From Myxococcales bacterium (GTDB lineage Bacteria > Myxococcota_A > Polyangia > Haliangiales > Haliangiaceae): a DNA stretch of 64,000 bases. Shown here piece by piece: positions 32,338 to 40,954 of the stretch; the first letter of the stretch is position 1; every line of letters starts with the position of its first letter. The stretch is from NCBI GenBank assembly GCA_016707895.1, contig JADJGV010000002.1, positions 558,001 to 622,000 of the forward strand, in the 5' to 3' direction. Under the pieces are notes generated by a model that saw only the letters and a list, made by a program, of their open reading frames with translations, was not told the DNA's origin and searched no databases. The position numbers and the translations under genes were made by a program.

Positions 32338-34290
32338 ATGCAACGAGGCATGCTGGTTCGAGGGATCGTCGTGGCGGGCGCCGGGGTGCTCGCCGTCGGT
32401 GTCGGGTGCGGGCCGCGCGTTACCACCGGCGCTGGCGGTGGGCCATCGATCGGCGGCGGGCCCGCCGACGGCGACGGCGGCGTAGTCGCGGCGCCAGCGC
32501 TGCCGGATGGCGACTACGCGTGCGCGCTGACCAGCCACGGCACGACCTTCCCTTCCTACCTGTGCCGGGTCGCGACCGTGGCCGGCGTGACCCGGCTGGT
32601 CAAGCTGGAGGGCTCGCACCGAGTGCGCGGCACGATCAGCGTCGACGCCGTCGATCGCGTGGGCTTCCGCGGCGAGTTCTACTGCGCGGGCGGCGGGTGT
32701 CAGCGGCCGCTCGACACCACGTTCGCGCGCGCCGGCGACGGCACGTGGACCGGCGACATCGGCGACGGCGACCTGCTGCGCCTGGAGCCGCGCCCGGACG
32801 GGATGTACGCGGGCGCGGGCTACGGCGCCGACGCGTGGGCCGACGACGGGTACGGCGGGGCGGGGTACGGCGGGGCGGGGTACGGCGGGGCGCTGACCGC
32901 CTGGGTCGCGGCGCCGATCGATCGCGCGGTGCCCGCCGGCGAGACGCCGCCTGATCCCGTGACGGCGCCGCTGCCGGTCGCGCCGCGCGCGGGCGATGTC
33001 CACACGGGGCGGGCGCTCGAGGTGATCGTCCGCGACGTCGCGGAGCGCGAGGCGCGGCTGCAGAGCACATTCAGCCGCGCCCCCGATCGACCGGCGCAGA
33101 TCCTGGGCGTCGCCGCGGCGTACCGCGAGCTGCGGTCGGCCGCCGTCGCCGGTCTCGAGGCCGCCACCGATGCCGGCGAGCGCACCGCGCTCGAGCAGAC
33201 GGTCGCGGCCGCGGCCAGCGCCGAGGCGCGCCACCTCGCCTCGCGCCTCCAGCTGTACCCCAAGTGGTGCGCCGCGGCCGTCGCGTCCGACCCATCCCGA
33301 TCGACCGGGTGCGCCGACGAGGCGCTGTGGCTGCTGGGGCGCGCGTACGAGGCCCAGGGCCAGCTGGCCAGCGCGCGCAAGACCTACCTGCAGCTGATCC
33401 AGGACTGGCCGCAGTCGGCGTTCGTCCCCGAGGCGTACTTCGCCTTCGGCGAGCTGTTCCTCGCCGAGGGCAGCGCCGATCCGTCCAAGCTCGCGCTCGC
33501 GCAGCAGTCGTTCGCGCAGGTGACCGGGAGCGCGGCGCACGCGAGCCCGCTGTGGGGGTACGCGCAGCAGCGCCTGGGCCGGATCGCGTGGCGCGGTGGT
33601 GACGACGCGCGCGCGCTGGCCGCGCTGAAGAACGCGATCGAGTACGGCCAGCAGTACGCGTCGACGCCGGGCGCCGCGGCGGTCGCGGCCGCGGCCCGCG
33701 TCGAGCTGGTGGCGGTCTACGCGCGCGCGTATCCACCGATGCAGGCGCGCGCGTTCATGACGTCGCTCGCCGGCGACCGCGCGGACGTCGCGCCGATGCT
33801 CCTGCGCCTGCGGCGGTACTACCTCGCCGCGCGGGCGTACGCGCAGCTGACCGACCTGGACCACGATCTGATCACGCGCGGCGTGCCGGGCGCGTGCGAG
33901 CGCGCCGTCGAGCGCGTCACCCTCGCCGGGTTTGGCGGTGGCATCGCCCGGGCGATCGCCCACGGCGAGGCCACGCGGCTGCTCGACCTGGCGAGCGAGC
34001 TGGCGCGACGCGGCGATCCCACCGAACCGAGCTGCCTCGCCGAGGCGGTCTCGGTGGTGGGTGCGCTGGCGATGGCGTGGGACGCTGACGCGGTGGGCGT
34101 GGTCGGCGGCCCTGCGGGCGATGGCGATCGCTCGACGCGGGCGCTGGCCGCCGCGCTGTACGCCGCGCTGGGCAGCTTCACCGACGCGCAGATCGCGGCG
34201 GCGCCGTTCGCGCGGGTGGGTGGCGCGACGCGGCCGACCCGCGCGCAGCTCGCCGCCCGGGGTGCGCAGCTCGCGGGTGCGGGCGACTGA
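32338..34290 (+). CDS. Large TPR-repeat lipoprotein
   Basis: 650 residues. LVRGIVVAGAGVLAVGVGC gives a lipobox. A small domain (about 50-180) is followed by a Gly/Tyr low-complexity patch (GYGGAGYGGAGYGG, coded by a 15-bp unit three times at 32848-32892), then helical repeats with WLLGRAYEAQGQLASARKTYLQLIQDWPQSAFVPEAYFAFGELFL in consecutive order and LGRIAWRGGDDARALAALKNAIEYG. The TPR region matches those of gliding and type-VI-like scaffolds. It is divergent from the VWA/FHA gene; the 266-bp gap between them holds no feature I can name. Confidence 0.84.
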   Translation: MQRGMLVRGIVVAGAGVLAVGVGCGPRVTTGAGGGPSIGGGPADGDGGVVAAPALPDGDYACALTSHGTTFPSYLCRVATVAGVTRLVKLEGSHRVRGTISVDAVDRVGFRGEFYCAGGGCQRPLDTTFARAGDGTWTGDIGDGDLLRLEPRPDGMYAGAGYGADAWADDGYGGAGYGGAGYGGALTAWVAAPIDRAVPAGETPPDPVTAPLPVAPRAGDVHTGRALEVIVRDVAEREARLQSTFSRAPDRPAQILGVAAAYRELRSAAVAGLEAATDAGERTALEQTVAAAASAEARHLASRLQLYPKWCAAAVASDPSRSTGCADEALWLLGRAYEAQGQLASARKTYLQLIQDWPQSAFVPEAYFAFGELFLAEGSADPSKLALAQQSFAQVTGSAAHASPLWGYAQQRLGRIAWRGGDDARALAALKNAIEYGQQYASTPGAAAVAAAARVELVAVYARAYPPMQARAFMTSLAGDRADVAPMLLRLRRYYLAARAYAQLTDLDHDLITRGVPGACERAVERVTLAGFGGGIARAIAHGEATRLLDLASELARRGDPTEPSCLAEAVSVVGALAMAWDADAVGVVGGPAGDGDRSTRALAAALYAALGSFTDAQIAAAPFARVGGATRPTRAQLAARGAQLAGAGD

Positions 34291-34302
34291 CCTGCGTCGA
34301 GC

Positions 34303-35022
34303 TCAGCGCGTCACGCCGATCATCAGCGTCGAGGTGCGCTTCGTGAACCGCGGGACCCGCGCGCTGGCGAGCGCGCGCTCGACGCAGCGCGCGTCGGCCC
34401 GGCTGGCGCCGCCGACGCGGACCCGGCGGACCGCGCCGGCGCTGCTGAACGTGATCGCGGCCGTCACCCGGCCGCCGCCGGTGACGCACGCCTGCGCGGC
34501 GGGCAACAGCGGCGCGAGCGCCGCGTGGATGGCCGCGGTGCTCGGCTGGTCGGGCGGCGGCGGCGCGGCGTTCGCGTGCGCGGTGAGCCAGGCGGCCCAG
34601 CGGTCGCGGGCGGCCCGTCGCGCGGCGGGCGGCCCGTCCCACGCGTACGGTCCGTTGGCCATCCACGCGGCCTCGAAGCGGCGGGTCGCGCCCGAGCGCG
34701 GATCCTCGGTCTGGCCGCGCCGCACGCCGAACCACGCCGCGACCGCGCACTCGAGCGCGCGGCTGGCGTGCATGCGCGTCATCGGGTCGGCCGCGTCGAG
34801 CAGCGACAGCACCGCCCGCGCGCCGTCGAGGCCATGGCCGCACAGCGCCCACACCGCCGGCGTGTAGTCGGCGTGGAGCGGATCGGGATCGGCGTCGATC
34901 GACGCCACCAGGCTGGCGATCGTCGGGACCGGCGGGATGGCTCGCGGCGTGGGCTGGGCGTGCGCGACGGCGGCGACCGCGGCCAGCAGCGCGGACGAGA
35001 CGAGCAGGCAGCGCGGGGGCAC
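34303..35022 (-). CDS. Secreted protein with TonB-C/AgmX-like C-terminal domain
   Basis: 239 residues from a GTG (35022). LLVSSALLAAVAAVAHA is a signal peptide. After a helical middle with HASRALECAVAAWF the C-terminal 80 residues (ACVTGGGRVTAAITFSSAG, VRRVRVGGASRADARCVERALASARVPRF) follow the beta-helix-beta pattern of the TonB C-terminal or AgmX C-terminal fold common in myxobacterial envelope proteins. The two Cys flanking it could pair. It converges with the TPR lipoprotein gene. Confidence 0.78.
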   Translation of the reverse strand: MPPRCLLVSSALLAAVAAVAHAQPTPRAIPPVPTIASLVASIDADPDPLHADYTPAVWALCGHGLDGARAVLSLLDAADPMTRMHASRALECAVAAWFGVRRGQTEDPRSGATRRFEAAWMANGPYAWDGPPAARRAARDRWAAWLTAHANAAPPPPDQPSTAAIHAALAPLLPAAQACVTGGGRVTAAITFSSAGAVRRVRVGGASRADARCVERALASARVPRFTKRTSTLMIGVTR

Positions 35023-35133
35023 GGGCGCTTGGACCGCCCGCGGGGCCGAAGCCTTGGGTCTCTGGATGTGCCGTGGCGCACGGGGACGCGCGACGCGCGG
35101 CGCACGACCGCGGCCCCGGTGCAGAATCGAGCC

Positions 35134-35616
35134 ATGGGCAGGTTCGTGCTTGCGGTGATGATCGTGGCGGCGTGCGACCACGGCGGCGGCCCCGCCATCG
35201 ACGCCGCGACCGACGGCACCTTCGACGGGACGGGGGGCGGGCCCGACGCGGGGCTGGGCTCGCTCACGTGCGACGAGCTGGCCGCGCAGCTGCGCGCCCG
35301 CGCGGCCGCGACGTCGCGGCAGTGTTCGGCGCCGAGCGATTGCGAGCTCGACGGCTACCCGGTCGACTTCAGCGGCACGCCGACCTGCAACTGCGGGGCG
35401 ACGTGGTCGTCGAGCTGCGGTGGCGCCGCGGTGAACGCGGCGGCGTGGGCCGCCGACGCGACCGCCGGGGCGCTCAGCGCCGAGTGGATCGCCCGCTGCA
35501 TCGGCGGCACCAACGGCGTGTGCGATTGCACCCGCGGCACGGTGTCGTGCGTCGACGGGACCTGCCGGGGCACGACCTACGACTGCTTCCACCCGTTCGA
35601 CGCCGGCGTGCGGTGA
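35134..35616 (+). CDS. Cys-rich lipoprotein
   Basis: 160 residues. MGRFVLAVMIVAAC gives the lipobox. An Asp/Gly/Thr linker (DAATDGTFDGTGGGPDAG) leads to a Cys-rich domain: SLTCDELAAQLRARAAATSRQCSAPSDCEL, CNCGATWSSSCGG and a CDCTRGTVSCVDGTCRG cluster, ending in HPFDAGVR. Ten or so Cys likely form disulfides. Similar proteins are common in this genus-level group; role unknown. It converges with the gene at 35629. Confidence 0.78.
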   Translation: MGRFVLAVMIVAACDHGGGPAIDAATDGTFDGTGGGPDAGLGSLTCDELAAQLRARAAATSRQCSAPSDCELDGYPVDFSGTPTCNCGATWSSSCGGAAVNAAAWAADATAGALSAEWIARCIGGTNGVCDCTRGTVSCVDGTCRGTTYDCFHPFDAGVR

Positions 35617-35628
35617 CGGCGCGCGCGG

Positions 35629-36237
35629 TCAGTCGTCGGCAGCGGCGGCGTCGGCGTCCGCGACCAGCGCGACGATGATCGCGTCGCCCGAGTCGGGGTA
35701 CGCGTAGCCGAGGTGCAGCGCCGGCGCGCGGTTGATCCGGGCCAGGCCGTCCTCGGCGACCAGCCGCGTCAGCGCCCGGGCGATCACGAACCGGACGTGG
35801 CCCTCGAGCCAGCCGTCCTCGCCGCCGACGTTGAGCGCGGCGTACGCCGGCGAGAGCACGAACGGCGTGACGCTGATCGTGAACTCGTGCAGCTCGCCTT
35901 CGCCGAGCGCGTAGTCGCCGTAGCGCGGATCGAACGTGCTGGCCTGGGTGCGCAGCGCGGTCGTCCGCGCGGTCTGCCAGTGGTCGGGGGCCCCGGTCAA
36001 CCGGGGCAGCAGCGCGCGCAGCTCGGCGTTGCGGGCCCGCGCGCCGGCGGCGTTGCGCGCGGCGGTGTCGGCGACGACCTCGTACCAGCCCTTGTACGGG
36101 TCGGCCCACAGCACGATCGCCGCGATCGGCTCGTCGGCGTGATCGTCGGCGAGCCGGGCGATCGCGGTGCGCAGCTCGCCCAGCAGCTGGTCCTCGAGCG
36201 CGCGCCAGTCGGGCGGGGCCTGATCGTCGGTGGTCAT
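35629..36237 (-). CDS. Hypothetical cytoplasmic protein (DUF4303-like)
   Basis: 202 residues, no signal. An early segment with IAAIVLWADPYKGWYEVVADTAA and later WQTARTTALRTQASTFDPRYG have the tone of DUF4303 proteins, which are found beside polymorphic toxins or immunity genes, but I would not press this. Two starts are possible: GTG at 36240 or ATG at 36237. The end is Ala/Asp-rich. No toxin partner is visible near it. Confidence 0.6.
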   Translation of the reverse strand: MTTDDQAPPDWRALEDQLLGELRTAIARLADDHADEPIAAIVLWADPYKGWYEVVADTAARNAAGARARNAELRALLPRLTGAPDHWQTARTTALRTQASTFDPRYGDYALGEGELHEFTISVTPFVLSPAYAALNVGGEDGWLEGHVRFVIARALTRLVAEDGLARINRAPALHLGYAYPDSGDAIIVALVADADAAAADD

Positions 36238-36371
36238 CACGCCGAGCGTACCCGACCGCCGGCGACCGCCGCGACGCGCTACCGATCCTTGCCGCGCGCC
36301 TGCAGTCGTCCGACCAGCTACCCGGTCGCTGCCGGGCGGGGTGATGGACGGCGTGCTACCTATGACGGCTC

Positions 36372-37310
36372 ATGCGCATCGCCGTCGGTGGTCTGGTCGT
36401 GTCCCTGCTGGCCGCCTGTGGAGGCGATCCATCCCCGGCGGTCGACGCCGGGCCCGACGCGATGGGCGAGCCCGACGCGCTGGTCGACGCCGGCGGTCCC
36501 GACGCGCGGCCGACCACGTTCGGCGGCGCGCGCCCGGCCACGCTGGTGGTCCCGGCCTCGTACGATCCGGCCACCCCGACGCCGCTGGTGCTGGTGCTCC
36601 ACGGCTACAGCACCAACACCACCTACGCCGCGCCGCTGTTGCAGCTGACCGCCGCCGCGTCGTCGGCCGGGTTCCTGATGATCGCACCGGCCGGGACCGC
36701 CGACAGCAGCGGCAGCCACTTCTGGAACGCGACCGACGCGTGCTGCAACTTCGAGAACAGCCAGGTCGATGACGTGGCCTACCTCGACGGGCTGATCACC
36801 GAGATCAGCGCCGCGTACAACGTCGACCCCAAGCGGATCTACGTGGTCGGCCACTCCAACGGCGGCTTCATGGCGTACCGGATGGCCTGCGCCAAGGCCG
36901 ACCGGATCGCGGCGGTCGTGTCGGTGGCCGGCGCCACGTTCGCCACGCCGGCGAGCTGCGCGCCGAGCCAGCCGGTGAGCGTGCTGCAGGTCCACGGCAC
37001 CTCCGACGCGACGATCCAGTACGCGGGTGGCACGCTCATGGTCGGCACCGCCAACATCGCGTACCCGTCGGCGGCGGGCTCGCGCGATCGCTGGGCGACC
37101 TACGACGGCTGCGCCGCGACCACCACGACCGGCGCGGCGATCGACGTCACCGGCGACGCCACCGCCGAGACCACGCCCACCGCGCACGGCGCCTGCCCCG
37201 CCGGCATCGGCGTCGAGCTGTGGACGGTCGATCAGGCGCCGCACATCCTGGCGTTCAAGGCCGGCCCGCCGCTGCTGTGGACCTGGTTGGCCGCGCACCC
37301 CAAGCCGTGA
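36372..37310 (+). CDS. Polyhydroxybutyrate-depolymerase-like / feruloyl-esterase-like lipoprotein
   Basis: 312 residues. The signal ends LLAAC, followed by a DAGPDAMGEPDA linker. The alpha/beta hydrolase has LVLVLHGYSTN (oxyanion hole), GHSNGGFM with nucleophile Ser 162, HGTSD with Asp 212 and an APHIL histidine (291). This is the family of extracellular PHB depolymerases and LpqC-type esterases that cut polymeric esters. It is anchored outside the cell, so it probably releases acids from plant or microbial polymers. The short gap to the SET gene's stop (13 bp) shows convergence. Confidence 0.92.
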   Translation: MRIAVGGLVVSLLAACGGDPSPAVDAGPDAMGEPDALVDAGGPDARPTTFGGARPATLVVPASYDPATPTPLVLVLHGYSTNTTYAAPLLQLTAAASSAGFLMIAPAGTADSSGSHFWNATDACCNFENSQVDDVAYLDGLITEISAAYNVDPKRIYVVGHSNGGFMAYRMACAKADRIAAVVSVAGATFATPASCAPSQPVSVLQVHGTSDATIQYAGGTLMVGTANIAYPSAAGSRDRWATYDGCAATTTTGAAIDVTGDATAETTPTAHGACPAGIGVELWTVDQAPHILAFKAGPPLLWTWLAAHPKP

Positions 37311-37323
37311 GCGATCCACGCGG

Positions 37324-38604
37324 TCAGCCGACGACGAGTGCGTCGGCGGCCGCGCGCAGGTAGCCGCGCAACAGCGCGTCGGGCCCGTGAGGCGTCGGCG
37401 CGAGCGCGTCCGCGGTCGCCACGAGCGCGGCGCGGGTCGGCGCGGCCAGGTGCGCGATCGCCGCGCGCGCGAACGCGGCGGTCGCCGCCAGCACCGCGCG
37501 TTCGCCAGCGCGGACCACCGAACAGCTCCGACGCCAGCTGTCGCTCGCCGGGGTGTCGTCCGGCGGCGCGATGCGATCGTGAGCGGTCAGCGCCGCGGCG
37601 GCCAGCATGGTCATCGCCGCGCGCTCGACCTCGACGCCGCGCCAGGCGTCGTCGTCGTCGTCATCGACCGGCCCGAGCCCCGCCGCGCGTCGGCGGGCGG
37701 TCGCCAGCGCGGCGCGCGCGTCGTCGTCGAAGCGCGCGGTCACCGTGATCGCCGGCGCGCCGGGCAGCGCCAGCGCGACGGCGGTCGCCGGGTTGTCCGG
37801 CAGGGCGAAGCCGTAGCCGACCAGCAGCGCGGTGTTGCCCTTGGCGCCGTAGTCGAAGTGGACCTCGTCCCCGGCCGCGAACGCGCGGCGCGCCTCGACC
37901 GACCAGACCGCGGTGAGCGGGTCGTACTGCCAGCGCGTCTGGCCGGGGTGGTGGTTGAACAGATCAGCGACCGGGATGAACGCGACCCGATCGTCGAGCG
38001 TGTCGGGCGCGTTGAAGCCGCGCGACGCGACGATCGCGCGGCCCCAGGCGTAGTCAGCCAGGCTCACCTGCGCCCGCAGCGCCACCGGCAGCCGCGCGTA
38101 GGTGTCGACGACGTCGGCGTGGGCGGCCGCCGCGGCCCGTCGCGCCGCGGTGCCGGCCAGCGGCGCCAGTTCGTCGCCGCCGCGGAACATCGGCAGGTCG
38201 GCGAAGGCCGCCGGCTGCACGTCGAGGAACGCCCGCCAGCGCGAGTCGGGCCGGCGCGCCTCGAGGGGCAACCACACCGCGAGCGCGTCGCGCGGCCCCG
38301 CGACCTCGGGGCCGAGGTCGATCGCGCCGGTCGCGGTGGCGGCCAGCTCATCGTCGCGCACCATCAGCGCGCGTGGGATCGCCAGCAGCCGCTCGCCGAC
38401 GGCGATCGCGCGCGCCGCGCGCACCGCGCCGTCACCGGCGGCGTCGACGCTGAGCGCCACGCCGTCGAGCCGTGCGCCGCCCTCGAGCGCCCACGCCTGC
38501 AGCCGAGCCACCGCCGCGGCGCGCGCGCTGCCGCCGGGAGGCGCGCTGGTCCGCGTCGGGAGCGCGGCCCACGTCGGATCGGGGAGCGGCGGGACGGGCG
38601 ACAT
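37324..38604 (-). CDS. SET-domain protein methyltransferase, SETD3/Rubisco-LSMT type
   Basis: 426 residues. The SET core is split as in Rubisco large-subunit methyltransferase and SETD3: an N-terminal RAARAIAVGERLLAIPRALMV, then FIPVADLFNHHP (209-220, cofactor-binding N217-H218), and GDEVHFDYGAKGNTALLVGYGFALPDNP (key Y252). A Rubis-substrate-binding-like helical domain follows to the end. This form is common in eukaryotes and rare in bacteria. It would methylate lysine or histidine of a protein substrate in the cytoplasm. It is divergent from the TerD-like gene with a 42-bp gap. Confidence 0.88.
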   Translation of the reverse strand: MSPVPPLPDPTWAALPTRTSAPPGGSARAAAVARLQAWALEGGARLDGVALSVDAAGDGAVRAARAIAVGERLLAIPRALMVRDDELAATATGAIDLGPEVAGPRDALAVWLPLEARRPDSRWRAFLDVQPAAFADLPMFRGGDELAPLAGTAARRAAAAAHADVVDTYARLPVALRAQVSLADYAWGRAIVASRGFNAPDTLDDRVAFIPVADLFNHHPGQTRWQYDPLTAVWSVEARRAFAAGDEVHFDYGAKGNTALLVGYGFALPDNPATAVALALPGAPAITVTARFDDDARAALATARRRAAGLGPVDDDDDDAWRGVEVERAAMTMLAAAALTAHDRIAPPDDTPASDSWRRSCSVVRAGERAVLAATAAFARAAIAHLAAPTRAALVATADALAPTPHGPDALLRGYLRAAADALVVG

Positions 38605-38646
38605 CGGACGAGCATATCGGACCTCGACCGGCGCTATGCTCGTCGC

Positions 38647-40779
38647 GTGTCGGCCACCGGTGCGCATCCGCTGAACTCGCTGTTCCTGCGCCGACGTCGC
38701 AAGCTGGTCGTCGCGGCCGGCGTCGACGCGCTGCCGCTCGGCTACGTCGCGACCGCGCTCAAGAACCTCGAGCGGCTCGGCTACACGACGTCGCCGCGGC
38801 TGCTGGCCCGGCTGCGCACGCTGTCCGAGCGCGACCTCGCCGCGGTCTACGGCCAGCTGGTGTCGACGCTGCGCAAGCTCAAGGGCGCCGACGTCGAGTG
38901 GCGCCCGATGTACCCCAACTTCCCGCGCCAGGTCATGGAGGCCAGCGACGCCGAGCTGTACGTCAACGCGCTCCTGCATTACCTGGGCGACTGGGTCGGG
39001 CTGCGGATCCTGCCGGTCTACCCGGTCGCCGATCGACCGCCGCTGATCGAGGCGGTCGAGCTCGAGGTCATCGATCTCGGCGACGACGGCGAGCTGCGGG
39101 CGATGGCGCGCGATCTGATCGGCGCCGCGACCTCGATCTCGGCGACCGACAAGGATGACCTGCGCGCGCTGCTCGCGCACTACGGCGCCGACCTCACCGA
39201 CGTGCTGCCGCCCGCGATCCCGCACAAAGAGAACCTGGCGTTCACCGCCGCGGTGCTGCTCGAGCACCGGGTCGCCTCCGACGTGCTGCTCACGCGCTAC
39301 TTCCGCACCGCCACCGACGTGCTGCGGCTGGCGGTGGCGCGGGCCGGCGGTGACGTCAGCCTGGCCACGCCGACCCGGTTCGGCAGCGTCGGGCGGGCCG
39401 AGCGCCGGCTGCTGGTCGCGCTCGTCGATCGGCTGGCCGCGCCCGACGAGGACCTGTGGCGCCACCGCGAGGCGTGGCTGCGCCTCGGCGAGCGACTGCA
39501 CCCCGGCGAGCTGACGACGCGGTTCCCGAAGGCGGCGGCGGCGTTCGCGCGGCTGCGGGCGGGTGAGCGCCCGGCCACCTTCAACCGGCAGGTCGAGCGC
39601 GCGCTGCGCACGCCCGACGTCGAGGCGGCGCTGGCCCGGCTGCGCACCCGCCCCGGTGAGCTGGCCCGGCGGCTCGATCACCTGCTGCGGCTGGCGACGC
39701 CGGCGCAGCGGCCCGCGGTGCTGGCCGCCTTCGCGACCACCGCGGCCGAGGTCGCGACGCCGGTGCTGCTGCAGGTGCTGACCCACTTCGAGCACCGCGG
39801 CGCGGCCGAGGCGGTGCGGCCGATCTTCCCCAAGGGCAACGCGGCCAAGGTCATCGCGGTGCCCAACCGCCTGCCGCCGCTGCCGGCGGCCACGATCGCC
39901 GCGGTGGTGGCCGCGTGCGAGGTCGCGCTGCGGGCGCGGTTCGCGCGGCGCCCGTCGCTGGGCAAGGTCTACCTCGACCCGCGCCTCGACAAGCACCTGG
40001 TGCCGTTCTCGCAGCGCTCGGCGAGCAAGGCGTTGCGCACGCTGGTGCGCGGCTCGCGGGTGCCGCTGCCGGCCGGCGGCACGCTCCGCTTCTTCTTGTG
40101 GTGGAAGGAGGGCCTGGTGCGCGGCAAGCCGACCGGCCGCGTCGACATCGACCTCACCGCGGCGCTGTACGGCGCCGACTTCGGCTACCGCGAGCACATC
40201 TCGTGGACCAACCTGCGGTCGGCCAAGTACCGCGGCGCCCACAGCGGCGACATCACCTCGGCGCCCGACGGCGCCTGCGAGTTCATCGACCTCGACGTGA
40301 AGTCGGTGCTGGCGTTCGGCGCGCGCTACGTGGTGGCCGCCGCGTACGCGTACACCGCGCAGCCGTTCTGCAACCTGCCCGAGTGCTTCGTCGGCTGGAT
40401 GACGCGCCTCGATCCGGGCTCGGGGGAGATCTTCGAGCCGGCGACCGTCGTCGATCGGGTCGATCTGGCCGCGGACCGGCGGGTGTGCGTGCCGGCGATC
40501 TTCGATCTCGCGACGCGCGAGGTCATCTGGACCGACGTCGCCTACGACGCGCAGCCGCAGACGATGGCGGCGATCGAGAGCAACCGGTCGTCGCTGGGCC
40601 AGCTGGTGCAGGCGATGACCGTGCTGCACAAGACCACGCTGCACCGGCTGTGGGGGCTGCACGCCGACGCCCGCGGCACCCGGGTCGCGACCGCGGCCGA
40701 GGCCGACACCGTCTTCGCGGTCGACGCCGGCATCACGCCGCGCGATCAGGAAGTGATCATGGCCGAATACCTGGCGTGA
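38647..40779 (+). CDS. Large protein with TerD-like C-terminal domain
   Basis: 710 residues from a GTG, no signal. Residues 1-480 are mainly helical (LYVNALLHYLGDWVGLRILP, LARRLDHLLRLATPAQRPAVLAAF); I do not recognise this part. Residues about 495-700 look like the TerD beta-sandwich: GRVDIDLTAALYG (D-x-D-L), AHSGDITSAPDG, CEFIDLDV and ECFVGWMTRLD. TerD domains bind calcium and act in tellurite and phage stress responses. The N-terminal extension makes it a multi-domain variant seen in actinobacteria and myxobacteria, so far as I recall. It sits back-to-back with the SET gene. Confidence 0.72.
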   Translation: MSATGAHPLNSLFLRRRRKLVVAAGVDALPLGYVATALKNLERLGYTTSPRLLARLRTLSERDLAAVYGQLVSTLRKLKGADVEWRPMYPNFPRQVMEASDAELYVNALLHYLGDWVGLRILPVYPVADRPPLIEAVELEVIDLGDDGELRAMARDLIGAATSISATDKDDLRALLAHYGADLTDVLPPAIPHKENLAFTAAVLLEHRVASDVLLTRYFRTATDVLRLAVARAGGDVSLATPTRFGSVGRAERRLLVALVDRLAAPDEDLWRHREAWLRLGERLHPGELTTRFPKAAAAFARLRAGERPATFNRQVERALRTPDVEAALARLRTRPGELARRLDHLLRLATPAQRPAVLAAFATTAAEVATPVLLQVLTHFEHRGAAEAVRPIFPKGNAAKVIAVPNRLPPLPAATIAAVVAACEVALRARFARRPSLGKVYLDPRLDKHLVPFSQRSASKALRTLVRGSRVPLPAGGTLRFFLWWKEGLVRGKPTGRVDIDLTAALYGADFGYREHISWTNLRSAKYRGAHSGDITSAPDGACEFIDLDVKSVLAFGARYVVAAAYAYTAQPFCNLPECFVGWMTRLDPGSGEIFEPATVVDRVDLAADRRVCVPAIFDLATREVIWTDVAYDAQPQTMAAIESNRSSLGQLVQAMTVLHKTTLHRLWGLHADARGTRVATAAEADTVFAVDAGITPRDQEVIMAEYLA

Positions 40780-40843
40780 GCGGCGCGGGCCGCGCTACGC
40801 TCGTCTTCGGCGGCTATGGTCGCGCTTCCTTCTACAATCCGGA

Positions 40844-40918
40844 ACCGGAGGTCGGAGGTTCGAATCCTCCTCTCGAGCTCGCTCGAGGTAGCTCAGTGGT
40901 AGAGCGCCGGTCTTCAGC
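40844..40918 (+). tRNA. Candidate circularly permuted tRNA, anticodon UCA
   Basis: The 3' half comes first: anticodon-stem strand ACCGG (40844-40848), variable loop AGGTC, T-stem/loop GGAGG-TTCGAAT-CCTCC, acceptor strand TCTCGAG (40871-40877). After a 4-base link (CTCG) the 5' half follows: acceptor strand CTCGAGG (40882-40888), TA, D-arm GCTC-AGTGGTA-GAGC, G, anticodon-stem strand CCGGT (40907-40911), then CTTCA. The two acceptor strands pair (one G-T); including the G-1/C73 neighbours gives 8 bp. The stems CCGGT/ACCGG also pair. Canonical bases (A14, G18G19, T54T55C56, A58) are present. Reading C-T-TCA in the loop gives anticodon UCA. No ordinary linear tRNA can be drawn here. Processing in bacteria is unknown, so this could also be a rearranged remnant. 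Confidence 0.55.
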
Positions 40919-40954
40919 TCGACCGCTCTCCGCCACTATTTCTCGCGCCGGCGA

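Noticed and set aside
37027..38646. An upstream extension of the TerD-like gene
   Set aside because: The extra 540 codons lie antisense to the SET gene and read as Arg/Ala noise. A GTG at 38647 gives a sensible start.
40871..40888. Ordinary rho-independent terminator after the TerD-like gene
   Set aside because: The CTCGAG repeats can form a hairpin, but the flanking D-arm, T-arm and variable loop fit a tRNA too well to be explained by a terminator.
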